A stretch of 64,000 nucleotides of DNA from Athripsodes cinereus (GCA_947579605.1 OX388307.1:5867237-5931236); one strand, 5' to 3'. Numbered from the stretch's first letter, positions 10,322-21,369 are shown. Notes: generated from the letters alone by a model not told the origin. Translations and numbers: made by a program.

Positions 10322-10960
10322 GTAAGCATACTATACAGAATGCGTGTACCAATATAACTACCATTCCACATTCTGCCATTTCTCTTAACCATATATATTT
10401 TCAAAATACCCCGTTTATTATTATTACTATTATTATTGTTATCGATTTCAATGAGATGTTTCTTTTGTCATCGATTCGATTGTTTCATCCGTCTTTTGTT
10501 TTTACTATATCCTTCGTCAATCAAGTTACTACTACTAATTAGTGTAAGTACCAACTGTTGTACAGTTTAGATTACCTAACTCAAATGATTTTCGTTCTTA
10601 TTGTGAGATAGAATAGAATCTTATTATTCAATTTATTCTATGTATACCGTACGCTAACAATGGAAACCTTATTGGATATGTTTTAATTTGCTTTCGATGA
10701 AAGATAGTTACCATGCTGTATTGTTTTAATAAATATATTTGTATAGACAATACCCACTCCTTGTGCAAAACTTTTTTCTCTTATATACTCACATTTTAAG
10801 CATGTTCTTTTCCACTAAGCTCAAGTATATTTATTTATTTATTAGTATTTTGGGTGGTTTTAACAATGTAGGCAAAAGGAAAGTAAAGAAGGAACATATT
10901 GATAATTTTTAACAAATTTCGAATGATTAATTATTCATAGTTTTTCAACTTCATTATCAT
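10322..10960. other. intron-like or intergenic AT-rich stretch
   Basis: Starts with the GTAAGC donor. Contains ATT/ATTATT runs but no repeat family found elsewhere in the window. Confidence 0.4.
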
Positions 10961-11075
10961 CTACTTACTACTACTACTACTACTATACCATCACGGTATA
11001 TCCCACAAGTGGGGCAGTCAGCAGACCAGCTGCATATAAGAAACATGCAAACTGTCCTCTCCGTGCCAAGTTCTT
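10961..11075 (-). repeat. SINE-A 3' half with TAG tail
   Basis: On the plus strand a TAC run at 10967-10985 is followed by TATACCATCACGGTATATCC, CACAAGTGGGGCAGTCAGCA, CAGCTGCATATAA and TGTCCTCTCCGTGCCAA. In its own direction the element therefore ends in repeated TAG. 5'-truncated. Confidence 0.75.
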
Positions 11076-11295
11076 CGATCTCATTTTCATCTTCTTGAAG
11101 TGCGTAAATACTATTAAAATATCAATTAAATAATCATAACTGGGAAACACAATGCAATAATTAAATTTAAAGTAGGTGCGTTAACGTTGTGAAAATTCAT
11201 TTTAATATGAGTTTTAAAAATGTTAAACTGTTTAATTTTCACGTATGATCATTACAATGCAATAACTTTGTGCAAATAGTGAAAAAGAAGTTTCA

Positions 11296-11405
11296 CCGTT
11301 TACGAATTGTCTCTAGGCTGGCTACGTGATTACGTTAGGTGCCCACGAATAACATTCACCAATAATTTCTCTCCCATTATCACCATTCAAGGTCCACCAA
11401 TGGAA
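11296..11405. mobile_element. MITE-5 partial copy
   Basis: TTTACGAATTGTCTCTAGG, CTGGCTACGTGAT, AACATTCACCAAT, ACCATTCAAGG and TCCACCAAT match the inner part of the 54361-54692 element. The terminal repeats are absent. Confidence 0.5.
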
Positions 11406-11659
11406 ACCAGACCAGACCAAACCGATGGGAGCAATCTTTTTCCTTTTGATTTTTTCGATGCTGTAATTGTCGTTTCTATTTCGCTCTCCTAAACTGTGAT
11501 CACTCTTATATCCTAAACGTTTGCGGTGTGTCTTTTTGGGATCAATTGATATCATCCTAAAGGCTTACGAACTGTTTTGCTTCTGTCTCGGTTTTATTTG
11601 ATTTAAACCCTTTCTTGTGTTCCATAATTAGTAGTGACATTTGCAAATGACAAAAGAAA

Positions 11660-11880
11660 TTGCGATTGTCATTTATTAACATGGCATCTAAATATTCCTG
11701 TCTACTGCTGGCTGAATACAAGCCTCTTCTATATATTTCTCATGTCATCTCTGTTTTGCGCTTTTTGCAATCAGTCACCCGCGATTTTTCTAATGTCATC
11801 GGACCATCTCATAGAGGTTTTACTCTACTTTTCTATCTTTACAAGGTCTTTTTATGCTTTTTGTCCATGTCTGATTTTGA
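11660..11880 (-). mobile_element. LINE-J RT tail relic
   Basis: Read on the minus strand, MRWSDDIRKIAGD, then LQKAQNRDDMRNI (with stops between), match the R-W-x-DDI-x-K-x-AG ... A-x-DR pattern at the end of a common insect LINE. This explains why the opposite strand shows long but meaningless open frames (11634-12065). Confidence 0.5.
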
Positions 11881-12107
11881 ATCTAGCCAACTGCTTTAAT
11901 ATTGTTGTTTATTCTGAATTTTATTTAAGTTTTTCCACACTTAACGAACGAGCGATCCGAACGAACAAGTTTCTCGCTTTCTCTATTTTTATATTGATAA
12001 TGAGAAGACATGAGATACCTCAAAAATATTCATTTTTTATTTCTTTTTACGGTCATATGCTGTGATTTTTTTCATAGAAATGTAGATACGAGAAGAAACT
12101 GTATTAA

Positions 12108-12275
12108 CTGCGTTGGTGCACATGTAGTACAATTCCATATTTAGGTAATTTGAAAAAAGTGTTTCCTTCTACTATAGACCTGATAAGTCGAAAGACTTCC
12201 CTATCGTGATCAATAACTTATAGTAGAAGGAAACAATTGTTTCTAATAACCAAATAAAGGAAACTGTACTAATCA
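12108..12275. repeat. palindromic repeat K with GTCGAAAGAC loop
   Basis: A perfect 16-bp inverted repeat (12161-12176 with 12219-12234, GTTTCCTTCTACTATA) encloses CTGATAAGTCGAAAGACTTC. The left flank GTGCACATGTAGTACAATTC is shared with 9674. Same architecture as 35180-35345. Confidence 0.47.
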
Positions 12276-12890
12276 TTTTCTTGCTTTCGAATTAATGTTT
12301 TTTTCTTTCTTTTTCTCCCACGAAGAATAAAAGTAATTAAAGAAAAATACAAAAATATGTAATTGTGTTCTTTCAAAAAATATTCGTTCGCATCGCTCAA
12401 TCGGTAAGTATGGACGCAGCTTTTGAAACAAAATCGCTCGAAGCTTTCTGCAAATGATCAAAGAACTAAAATAGCGCATTGTTGTTACTGTAGCTGATAG
12501 GAAATATAATCCTCTTATGTATTTGACAATCTATGAATCTAGTTAAAATTTCATTAAAAATATTTCTTAGTAAAATATATTGCATACTACTACATATAGG
12601 TACGTAAAAAGCCTTCAGCTACACTTTGATCATAGCCAACAAGCTGAGAAGCGATTCAAACCTCTTAAAAAATGGTTTTTCGCATATGTATTTTGAAGGC
12701 AATATTTTCGTAAAACAATCGATCGAATGAGTTATTCATCTGTAGCGAAATTCTTATTTTTTCAAAGAAATGTCGTATTTTAAAACATAATCTATTTGCT
12801 TAATCATATAAAAATGTGTGTGTGACTTACAAAACACTCTCAAATCAGAAAAATAAATCTCCCCCATAATAAAACATATAACATCTGACT
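12276..12890. other. stretch without genes
   Basis: The minus open frame 12479-12273 is lysine/phenylalanine-rich low-complexity translation with no supporting feature. Nothing else seen. Confidence 0.45.
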
Positions 12891-13075
12891 GTACTATATC
12901 ATCAGGGCCAATCCTACCATTGGGGTAGCCAGCGGATTGACTACAAGTAAATAAAGATGCACAGCATGCCTCGTCGCTGAATTTAAAATGTTTATTGTGA
13001 ATGCATTAAAGTGAGGTTTAAAGAACACCTGTTTTTTACCGGACTCTCAAAAACTTACAGAATGGGAAACCTATT
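12891..13075 (-). repeat. SINE-A, internally deleted copy
   Basis: TACTATATCATCAGG, ATTGGGGTAGCCAGCGGA, AGCATGCCTCGTCGCTGAAT, GAACACCTGTTTTTTACCGG and ACTCTCAAAAACTTACAGAA keep the SINE-A order but lose the GTGCCAATATAAAA block. Confidence 0.57.
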
Positions 13076-13189
13076 CTTAACTTGGGACTCGATGAAGTGA
13101 TGAGTTTTAATTTTTTTGAATTAGGTAGGTTTTGGAAAATATTTCATTAGATTACAAATCAGTTCGCACGTAAGAGAAACATGATGAAG

Positions 13190-13283
13190 CGAAAAAAGTA
13201 TGTTTAGATAGATCAACATGGCTTTTCGTTTTCTTTGCCCGCCTCACTTGGGACACGGTGTGAGGGTATAGATAGATAGATAA
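13190..13283 (+). mobile_element. LINE-A extreme 3' end
   Basis: GCCCGCCTCACTTGGGACA, then GGTGTGAGGGTATA, run straight into a TAGA repeat (13269-13282). It is the same terminus as at 3846 and 22613 but with a different short-unit tail. Confidence 0.6.
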
Positions 13284-14021
13284 AATATAATAAAAAAATC
13301 ATCTTTCTAACGTTACAAAAAATAAATGCAAATAAAAAAGCAAGAATTGAATTTATATTGCTATTCTAGCTCATTTTTTTTATATTATTCTTTGATACAT
13401 AGGCGCGGAATACCATCAAACTATTTAATTTAAGATTAGTTGGCACACACCAAATTAGACTTTCTTTCAATTAAGACTTGACAAGACTGACATTATTATT
13501 ATTATGACCATGGACATTTATGTAATCAATACACTACACCCCATAAATATAATCCATCAATGTCCCGCGAACCTCATACTATGTGTGCATACATGTTTTC
13601 CAGATTCAATTGATAATTGTTTGATTTGACAGTCCTAACTAGCCTCTGTTATTAGAATTGGCATGTTATGTACTCTAGGAGAGATAAATAGCGATACAAT
13701 TTATTTCAAACGAAACTAAATTTATTACTCGTCTTTTTCTTGTTTACAATAATATGTTATTACATCAATTTGGCATCATTTTATTGACTGTTTATTATTA
13801 TTTAATTATTCAAAAATTGTAAAAAAATAATATGATTTTATGATAATAATGTCTGTTTGTGTACTTTTGTTTTTGAACTCTTTCATTAACTTGTATATAA
13901 GGCTCACGCCGTATGCCGCAAATAAGTTAAAATACTATGATATCAAATATTTGTATTCTAATTGCACGCTATAAATTTTGATAAAACTATAAATATTCAT
14001 AAAAATACAAAAAAAAAATTA
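13284..14021. other. AT-rich stretch without genes
   Basis: Nothing recognised apart from ATT runs. Confidence 0.5.
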
Positions 14022-14205
14022 TCTATGCCCTCACCCCGTATCCCAAGTGGGGTTGGCAGAGAGACCAAAAAACATATTAATCTTTATAATACTTCTTTCA
14101 CTTCCTAAACATTCATACAATTTCTCAAACATGTTCGCCAATTTCTCTCAATTAACATGTGGCCATCCTTGAGAATTTGATACACGTGGACAAGCCACGT
14201 AGTTT
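14022..14205 (-). mobile_element. LINE-A 3' end, no open frame
   Basis: TATGCCCTCACCCCGTATCC, AAGTGGGGTTGGCAGAGAGA, TACTTCTTTCACTTCC, TTGAGAATTTGATACACGTG and CAAGCCACGTAGTTTTA run parallel to 3857-4045. The coding part is ruined by indels. Confidence 0.66.
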
Positions 14206-15422
14206 TATGATGTCAAATACAAAGAAGGTGAAAAAGTCTAAGCATCCTTTTCACATAATCTGCAGATGATTTTAACTTAAGCCTGTTGCTATATTTTATC
14301 TCCGACTGTACATTACAATAATAATAATTCTCGCAATTCTTATTTCTGTATCCATTTTACGTTTATATTATTATGTATTATTGTTGTAACTGATGTAATT
14401 TCTTCCAGTCACGCCGCAACCATAACTCATGTAATAGTTTCCACCTAGTCATCGTGTACTGACACATTTTTTATATTATATATCAGGTATAATAAACCTT
14501 TGTAAACGAAAGCTAGTGGATGCGCTATTCTTAATTTATGATAGAGATATCATTATATTTTTCAACCTTTTTTACATTTTTTTTAAGTATTTATTAAATA
14601 TTGTGAAAAATAGTTCGTATTTTGCTTTTCGTTTATTTAATATTTTCGATAAAATGTTTTGGGTTATGTGTTGGGGACGATGAGAAAAATTAAAAGATTG
14701 ATAAAAATCGTTCTTAATTTTATTTTTCAATATTTTATCAAGACTAAATTCTGATTGCCGAGCGCTTTCGCCTTGCGGCATGTTCAGGGCAAGAGTTACT
14801 TAAAACTCAGTTTATATTAATTATTAGTTAGTCTATATCTATATAACAATTTTTAGTTTAACATTTTAAAACTCATATTAAAATGAATTTTCACAACGTT
14901 ACTTTAAATTTATTAAATTTTATCAAGAGTTTCATAGTGAAAGGATTAGAAGATCTAAATAATATTTTTTTTTTAAATAAATAAATAAATTTGCAACCAA
15001 TAAAAATTAGACGTTCAGGACGGGCGGCATGCCTCAACGTATAATTGAGGAGATATTATTTATTTATACGATTAAATTAATAACTTGATAAATTAGATCA
15101 TTCATAATATTTCTTCTTTCAAGAATATTCGAAAACTCACAAAAAAGAAAAATTAATCGGAATCCACCGAATGAATAAATATCAATATTCAATTTTTATC
15201 ATATTAGAACAGTCATTTCAGTGCATTTTAATAATTAATAATTTATACATTAAAATGTTTGTTACATCTGTCTGAGTTTCCTTATCGGCCCAGTGCATAC
15301 TGCAGTGGTCCCAAACACGACTGTAGATTCCCTCGATTTATCCATCTCACAGACTTCCCCAACTTTTACATTGAAAACTACTTCTGTGCGGCGTATAATA
15401 GTAAACTGTGCACCCCGATATA
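14206..15422. other. stretch without genes; one SINE-A scrap
   Basis: At 15009-15052 GACGTTCAGGACGGGCGGCA and TGCCTCAACG are a short SINE-A remnant. The minus frame 14781-14572 has no support. The rest is plain AT-rich sequence. Confidence 0.42.
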
Positions 15423-15541
15423 TGGCCGATTTCAATAACCTATCTATCTGTGACTGTCGATTGAAATCTATGATTTAAAATATAGAACACAATAGATTTC
15501 AATCGACAGTAGCGGATAGATAGATTATTGAAACCGGCCAA
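15423..15541. mobile_element. MITE-2 copy 1 (119 bp, TA-flanked palindrome)
   Basis: Left end TGGCCGATTTCAATAACC, right end TTATTGAAACCGGCCAA, with TATCTATC and GACTGTCGATTGAAATCTA arms meeting at an AT-rich centre. Flanked by TA (15421 and 15542). The identical-length copy at 17456-17574 lies in the opposite orientation. Tc1/mariner-type MITE by the TA target; superfamily is inference. Confidence 0.72.
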
Positions 15542-15543
15542 TA

Positions 15544-15967
15544 GAGAACAATACATACACAATACACACAGATATAGTTATATAAAAAGAAATATTTTAT
15601 TATTAATAATATATTGCATTATAGCCGCTGTTTACACGCCAATAGAAATTATTTCATTATGTACTACAGGGTGATCTGAATGGTGAATTTTTAAGTTTGT
15701 AATAATCACAAAGAATAAGCTTCCCAATATTTTCCGTATGCTGTCTTGTAGTATATACTCGAAGAACGCTATTTGCTGTTAATATCATTCGAAAAATATC
15801 CGTTTTGACTGTTTTATTGGACTGGAGATGTGCATGTTCACCACATTTTGCATGTTTACCATATAAGTGTACTGGCTAAGCTGCTGGTTATGATGCACCA
15901 AAAACACATAATTTTATAGATATAAATAGTAATTGACACAGCATCCACTAATATTCTATTTAAAACA
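15544..15967. other. stretch without genes
   Basis: Nothing recognised. Confidence 0.4.
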
Positions 15968-16470
15968 TCAGAGATCAAAACATTGCATGCGATTGCGGGC
16001 AAAACTCTCAGAGGCAGAATAAGAAATGCTGAAATTGAACAAATATACAACACGGAGAACATTGTTGGATGAAGTAGGAAAAGGAGGCAAGACCTGGAGA
16101 GACCTGTGGGCCTAGTCAAAACATATTTAAGCGTTACGTTTTCGTTTCGTTTTCGTTCAAACGCGGACGACGTTGCGAGAACGCGTCAATTTTCGTAGCT
16201 GAAATACACAAGTAGCTCCGAAAATTGACGCGTTCTCGCAACCTCGTCTTGTTTGAACGAAAACGAAACGAAAACGTAACGCTTAAATGTGTTTTGACTA
16301 GGCCTACATAGATTGGACGATTGAAAATAGAATCGTGCATATAGCTGCAAAGGAAACACCACTCGGTTCACGGCCCCGAGAAAGACCACCAAACAGATGG
16401 AACGACAGCCGGTTTTCAGCACCAAGAGAGGCGGCAACTTCCGAACTAACATATCGAAGATTTACAATAC
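15968..16470 (+). mobile_element. LINE-D RT tail, split by MITE-1
   Basis: Before the MITE the frame reads KTSEIKTLHAIAGKTLRGRI, then NTENIVG-stop-SRKRRQD. After it comes HIDWTIENRIVHIAAKE, then RPRERPPNRWNDS. Together these make the W-x-DH ... RP-GRP-RW end of an insect LINE, with one stop and one frameshift. The relic at 480-671 is the same family. The MITE (16107-16306) landed inside the WRDH segment. Confidence 0.63.
16107..16306. mobile_element. MITE-1 copy 2 (200 bp, inside LINE-D)
   Basis: TGGGCCTAGTCAAAACATAT to GTTTTGACTAGGCCTA, with foldback arms through AAGCGTTACGTTTTCG. It is 11 bases longer than the other copies because TTTCGTTTTCG is repeated in one arm. The left flank is CTG and the right flank CAT, so the target duplication has decayed. 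Confidence 0.75.
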
Positions 16471-17204
16471 GAATAAAAAGAAGAAAAAATTGTTCTATTT
16501 GTTGTATAAAGATATAATTATTGTAGGTTTGTACGCATGTACGTGTGAATAAGCAGATAAACTTCTGATGATACTTGGCGTGACACTTTTTTCGTTATTG
16601 TGTAATTAATATTTTTGATTTGAAAATATATTAATAAAAAATATAGGTATTTATTTATTTTAGGACCACTCCGTAGACACATTTTGTAAGGGGATACTTA
16701 ATCAAATAACAGGGTAGGCAATGATTGCCCATTACACTTACATACCTACTACTCTTCTTCGTTATACACAACTGCTATATATACAGACTATGTAAAGAGA
16801 AATATTTCATTTCCAACATTTCAGATTAATTTCCCACATTCATCCACAAATAAATTGTTATCATCGCTTTATTTCAAACACCATTGACCTAATAGTCTCG
16901 TAACGCGGTACAATTTTGTTGTAAAATTATATTCCAAAATTTAAAATAGCAGTCATTTTAATATTATGTTGTTTCACTATGCAACATTAGGATGGTAATG
17001 ATCTCTTTCTTACTAATGCTGAAGTGTAGGACATCCTTTATACCTGAAAAGTCGTAAAGGACCTTAACAATAAAAAAAAACAATTAATGTCTTTCAAATC
17101 TGCAACAAAAAAGCTATGATGTAAACCAAAATGAACATTGTATAAACAAACTGTGATGATTGTTGTAAATAGGTAGACTTCGAATATAATATGGACCATC
17201 TAAT
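16471..17204. other. stretch without genes
   Basis: Nothing recognised on either strand. Confidence 0.45.
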
Positions 17205-17453
17205 ATAATGCCAACAACGAGCTAACTGGATTGGCCACAACATCAGGCACCTAGGACTGCTTATCACCATCGCGGAGGGTAGAACCGAAGGCAGAAATAG
17301 TAGAGGCCGACCAAGAGACGCTTATATGGACCAAGTGAGGAAGGACATGAACTGTGGCACATACGTAGAACTAAAGAGACTAGCTGAAAATAGGGAGAAG
17401 TGGAGAAGAAAATCCAAACTCATTGCAGACCAATCCAATGGATTGTAACTCAC
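17205..17453 (+). mobile_element. LINE-C RT tail and 3' end
   Basis: The plus frame includes GRNSRGRPRDAYMDQVRKDM and then LKRLAENREKWRRKSKLIA, with a stop (TAA) at the end, after a frameshift in the upstream WIGHN part. It ends ATGGATTGTAACTCAC, where sister copies continue into an AT-repeat tail. MITE-2 begins exactly here. Sisters: 23550 and 27886. Confidence 0.76.
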
Positions 17454-17455
17454 TA

Positions 17456-17574
17456 TTGGCCGGTTTCAATAATCTATCTATCCGCTACTGTCGATTGAAA
17501 TCTATTGTGTTCTATATTTTAAATCATACATTTCAATCGACAGTCACGGATAGATAGGTTATTGAAACCGGCCA
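17456..17574. mobile_element. MITE-2 copy 2 (119 bp) in the LINE-C tail
   Basis: TTGGCCGGTTTCAATAATC to GGTTATTGAAACCGGCCA, flanked by TA at 17454-17455 and 17575-17576. It is inserted at the first TA of the LINE-C AT tail, so it is younger than the LINE. Confidence 0.77.
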
Positions 17575-17576
17575 TA

Positions 17577-18045
17577 AATGTATACAATGTATGCTGAATT
17601 AACACTAACATTCTTTCCTTACTATAATTTTTTCCTGTTATCGAAATATCTTCTTTTTTTTCATAACGATAAATGCCATTTATTATGGTTCTCCAATGAG
17701 CCGACGGCGATTGATGTTTTGCAAACAGACTAGGCTCTTGACATAGTACGATACCTATCTAAACAAACCTATGAGATATAATACATTATATTGTAAAGGG
17801 TCGATACAAATCAATTTCGCAGCATCACTCGTTTTGTAATAAGCGGTAGTCATACATCTTCACGGTTTGTTGAAATGTTTTTAATTGGAACACTTTCATC
17901 TGTCAAATTGAGGGTTGTTGAAATATTTATAAATGGGAACGGTCACGCGGATATATTGGGTGATTTCAATAAACGAATACCGATCATTTTATTAATTGAT
18001 TTGGCTCTAACGTTGTACATAGTATGTAATACAAGTAAACTATAT
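17577..18045. other. stretch without genes
   Basis: Nothing recognised. The plus open frame 17875-18108 runs into the LINE-G end and lacks other support. Confidence 0.4.
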
Positions 18046-18188
18046 TTCATTTATTTTTATTCTTTACTGTACATTGGTTACAACATCAGTCATTACAAAG
18101 TATCATAAAATTATCAGTTATATAATTCAATGCACAGAAGGCGAGTTTATCGCTAGATTACAATATCTTCCAACTAACCAGGTGCTTA
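18046..18188 (-). mobile_element. LINE-G 3' end
   Basis: TTTATTCTTTACTGTACATT, ATTCAATGCACAGAAGGCGA, GTTTATCGCTAGATTACAAT, CTTCCAACTAACC. The hairpin is decayed (TCGCTAGATTACAATA). Confidence 0.6.
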
Positions 18189-18224
18189 TGTTTTTAGTGT
18201 AAATATTTTTCAAATAACTTAACA

Positions 18225-18960
18225 TGTAGGTATAGACAATTCATAACGATCGAGCTAGTCCCAAACTCTGATATTATGAATCTTGTATATATATATCGAC
18301 TGTGCTCAGGACAAAGGATTCAAACCACATTGGTCAAATTTTATAGGAGAAGCAAAAAACTGTAGGATAAAGAAAATTTCAAATTATTGTCATTATTATT
18401 TTACCAACTTTTTGTAATGTAGTTTTTTTATTATTTCATAAAAATTTAAGAGAAAATATTCAGAAATTCCCAAGTTATAAGCAAAAAATTAACAAAAATG
18501 TGGATTAAATCCTTTGTCCTGACAAAATTTAGCAACATGTTAAAGAGATATGTATGTCGCATTTTTGGGGTTATGTGGTTTGATGCCTTTTACCTCGCCG
18601 TAAAATTATGTCTGGATGATTTTTTTTGGTGTTAATAATGAAACTTATGCTGTTTGAGTCCTTTGTCCTATTGGATATTTGCAATTAAGCCCTAGCTAAA
18701 AAAAATATTTTGCATTTTTTTATAAAAACTAGACATTTGGGAATTGAATGCTTTTGCCAGAATGTGTAAAAGACACAAATGATTGACTTTAAAACATAAA
18801 ACGACTTTTGTCAAAATTGTGGTTTGATGCCTTTGTCCTGAGCACAGTCGATATGTATGTGTATCATCGCGACGATGCACATATAAACAATGCACTTAAC
18901 ACTTATTTATACATGTAGCACCTAGACCTATAAAAATTTGAAAGATTTTTTTTCGTTCTG
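18225..18960. repeat. dispersed repeat R, interrupted by MITE-6
   Basis: ATAGACAATTCATAACGATC, GAGCTAGTCCCAAA and TCTTGTAT come before the MITE. TATCATCGCGACGATGCACAT, CACTTAACAC and TACATGTAGCACC come after it. The uninterrupted copy at 30437-30610 proves they belong together. Probably a LINE 3' region; class not established. Confidence 0.5.
18296..18851. mobile_element. MITE-6 (556 bp, TA target)
   Basis: The ends TCGACTGTGCTCAGGACAAA and (inverted) TCGACTGTGCTCAGGACAAA match perfectly for 20+ bases, continuing into CAAACCACA. TA flanks both ends. Inside, TCCTTTGTCCT recurs several times in both halves. No transposase frame. Tc1/mariner-like by target; inference. Confidence 0.76.
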
Positions 18961-18972
18961 TAGGTATAGGTA

Positions 18973-19112
18973 CATACTAATACGACATTTTCGCAAGTGG
19001 GTTACCCAATGTACTATGTGTAATAAATATACGGATTGACCCCTCCATTCCCTTATAATGAAGAGACTTTCAAGATGGGTGGCATGTCTCGTCGCTAAAT
19101 TAAAGATGTTTA
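18973..19112 (-). repeat. SINE-A degraded copy
   Basis: GCAAGTGGGTTACCCAAT, then TCAAGATGGGTGGCATGTCT, then CGTCGCTAAATTAAAGATG, in SINE-A order with many changes. Confidence 0.5.
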
Positions 19113-19513
19113 AATGTCAATATATAGCTACCGATTTCAAATATTGGTACAGAATAAGTTACTATGTACTAAACCACTAAATATACCTAATTAATTTAAG
19201 TGGCTTTGTTCATAGTAATTACTTCTGAATATTAAAAATATTTCGTGATTACCACATTGTTAAGTGGCAATAAAATTAAGCAAATTATACACCTCGGTAA
19301 TCGTTTATACAGATTTTTTGACTTTTTTATTCAAAACTACTTAATTGCCTTATTTTTGAAAAATATTAAGTAAAATTCTCCATGCATTGAGTTATTTGTA
19401 TAAACATTGTTTTGTACCTTAAAATGTGATTCCCCATAGTTGTCTTGTATGTATTTATTTTAATGATTATTTATAAGTTTGAAGTCTTCATGAATATTTT
19501 CTTTTTGTTTCAG
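19113..19513. other. AT-rich stretch, possible intron
   Basis: Ends in the strong acceptor-like CTTTTTGTTTCAG. No repeat recognised. Confidence 0.35.
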
Positions 19514-19606
19514 GTATGTCCCGATTGCTAAGATAAAGAAGGCTACATTATTTTTAGTCATTATTCTAGCGACAGAATTGCAGAAACCTTGAAACGTTCG
19601 AAAACT
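19514..19606 (+). other. possible exon bounded by strong splice signals
   Basis: TTCTTTTTGTTTCAG lies before it and GTAAGTA after it. The 93 bases have stops in all three phases, so an internal coding role is excluded. It could be an untranslated or last coding exon. If spliced after the exon at 10243-10321 it would add GMSRLLR and a stop, leaving a further intron in the 3' untranslated region. A chance pair of splice motifs is equally likely. Confidence 0.25.
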
Positions 19607-19680
19607 GTAAGTAAATACATAGAACCTTAACAGATTATATATTTATGTCATACGCTATTGTCGTGGTAAAATTACATTTT

Positions 19681-19821
19681 CGGTAGCCTGGAGGTAGAGT
19701 CTCGGCCTTCAGAACATGGTGCCGGCAAACTCCCCTTTCACGGCACAAGCTTTTAGCTTAGTATAAGGTTGTATTTGGGTTTATACCAAACCCAGATATA
19801 TCTTTTAAAAAAAAAAAAAAT
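19681..19821 (+). repeat. SINE-T1 lacking its B box
   Basis: CGGTAGCCTGGAGGTAGAGT, CTCGGCCTTC, then directly GGTGCCGGCAAACTCCCC and an A-rich end (AAAAAAAAAAAAAA near 19808). About 25 bases carrying the pol III B box seen in the 9478 and 26281 copies are deleted. Confidence 0.7.
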
Positions 19822-19887
19822 TAACTAAAATGATTGAAAAAAAAACACATAAGCAAATATTATTAATATTTCCGTCTCAAAATATTA

Positions 19888-19939
19888 ATCAGCTGGCTAC
19901 CCCACATGCTTTGCCGTGATGGTATAGTATCTAGTAGTA
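19888..19939 (+). repeat. SINE-A 3' terminus
   Basis: CAGCTGGCTACCCCACATG, GCCGTGATGGTATAGTAT and CTAGTAGTAA; severely 5'-truncated. Confidence 0.56.
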
Positions 19940-20221
19940 AACTAAAAAGTGTTTTGCACAAATTTTATTCGCTGTACAAACTTACCTGCAGCATGCAGCG
20001 TTTGTGTGCAATCATCTGAGAAGCCAAACACTAATGGAAATCAGTAAAGTGCACACTTTATGGAGTAACCACCTTATAGGTTATACTTCTACCTAATATA
20101 TTGTAGGTATTATTATTCACTATTTCTGTACTGTTGAGGAAATTAAGAACGCTCCAGAAATCACAAACATAGAATGATAGGAAAATTAACACAATCATAA
20201 TATAATTCTAAGAAAGAAGAA

Positions 20222-20345
20222 CCTTCTTTGGAAGTGCCCTGAATGCGAAAAGGATGGATTGCGGGTTCAAGTTCTGTTCCAAAGCAAGGTGAGGTTGTCT
20301 TTTCTGAGTCTTATTTGACAGTTTCATGTTTCAATTAAATTAACA
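20222..20345 (+). repeat. SINE-T2, tRNA-like head
   Basis: TGCCCTGAATGCGAAAAGGA (A-box-like) and GCGGGTTCAAGTTC (B-box-like), then CAAGGTGAGGTTGTCTTTTC, GAGTCTTATTTGACAG and TTTCATGTTTCAA. The 3' part is repeated at 3784. Confidence 0.45.
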
Positions 20346-20426
20346 TAAATGATTTCAATTAAATTAACATATGACTTTATGCATTGGTCAATTATGAAAA
20401 TTTCATCGATAATTATTCTTTGCGCG

Positions 20427-20428
<2 letters not shown>

Positions 20429-20460
<32 letters not shown>
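20429..20460. repeat. CT microsatellite
   Basis: About 15 uninterrupted CT units. Confidence 0.9.
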
Positions 20461-20461
<1 letters not shown>

Positions 20462-20509
20462 CATTGCCAATAAAAGTTTGAAAAAGCTCTAAATTTTTTT
20501 ATTTCCGTG

Positions 20510-20562
20510 TAGCACCCAACAAAATATTGGTCTCCGATACTTTTCCGTAAGTTACTAGTTTC
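20510..20562 (+). repeat. SINE-A 5' fragment
   Basis: TAGCACCCAACAAAATATTG, GTCTCC and CTTTTCCGTAAG resemble the 5' start of SINE-A at 36536. The rest is missing. Confidence 0.4.
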
Positions 20563-21369
20563 TTTATTATAGTTACCTAGGTTTTATTTTATTTTTATTT
20601 TATTTTATTTCTCTTAAAGGACACAAACAGTTTAAATTAACAAATATTAACAATCATATTTTTCCAGAAAACAAACCAATCAAGGTCCCGCAAATTACCG
20701 AAGCGTATGACGAACAAGTAAAGTTGCAAGTAAACAGTTATAACACAAACTCACCCCACCCATATCAAATGCAAAAATCAAAACAAACCCCGTGAAAATG
20801 AGAAGCTTAAAATTACACTGCAATAGAATTTATAAGAATATATAATAATTAAGAATTAAAACAATTGAGATTAAAATAGTTCAAACTATGAATTGATCGA
20901 ATCTCTGTCTCTCTTTAGAATCAAGAATTCAGTGTACTCCTTACACCCCCGTTTCGACATGCGATGCATGAATAATTTAACAAGTAAATAAAATATTAAT
21001 CACATTTTTATATTACTTTGATGCACCGTACAAAATAACGTGTGTGAGTTTAATTCAACAATCTTAACATTCAGATTTTTATTAGGTACTTTCTTGAAAA
21101 AGTGTACGATAATTTTATCCTAAGCCGTACACATTTTAATTTCTATCATTGTACACACATCCGAGTAGGTACATCGGTAGTTACAGTTTGCACTATTTGA
21201 TTTACTGGTTTGACTTTCTGTCCATAGGTGGGAAACTTCTGGCTCTCGGACTTTGATTATTTATTCATTCATAGGCACACAAAATAGACAATAACTTTAT
21301 TAATGAGTACTCTGGCTTAGTAGAACTGGTTGACTAGATAGAGTTTAAAAATTATCAGTTGTAACATTA
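20563..21369. other. stretch without genes; A/T-unit LINE-like tail
   Basis: TTTTA units (20580-20612), followed by TCTTAAAGGACACAAACAG, look like another LINE 3' end in minus orientation. I see no second copy here to prove it. Nothing else recognised. Confidence 0.35.

Noticed and set aside
11634..12065. Longest uncharacterised open frame on the plus strand (143 codons)
   Set aside because: Hydrophobic low-information translation; the minus strand of 11660-11880 matches a LINE RT tail (WSDDIRKIAGD), so this is a shadow.
15856..16452. Minus-strand open frames across the MITE-1 copy
   Set aside because: They cross a palindromic MITE inserted in LINE-D; both are artefacts of the inverted arms.
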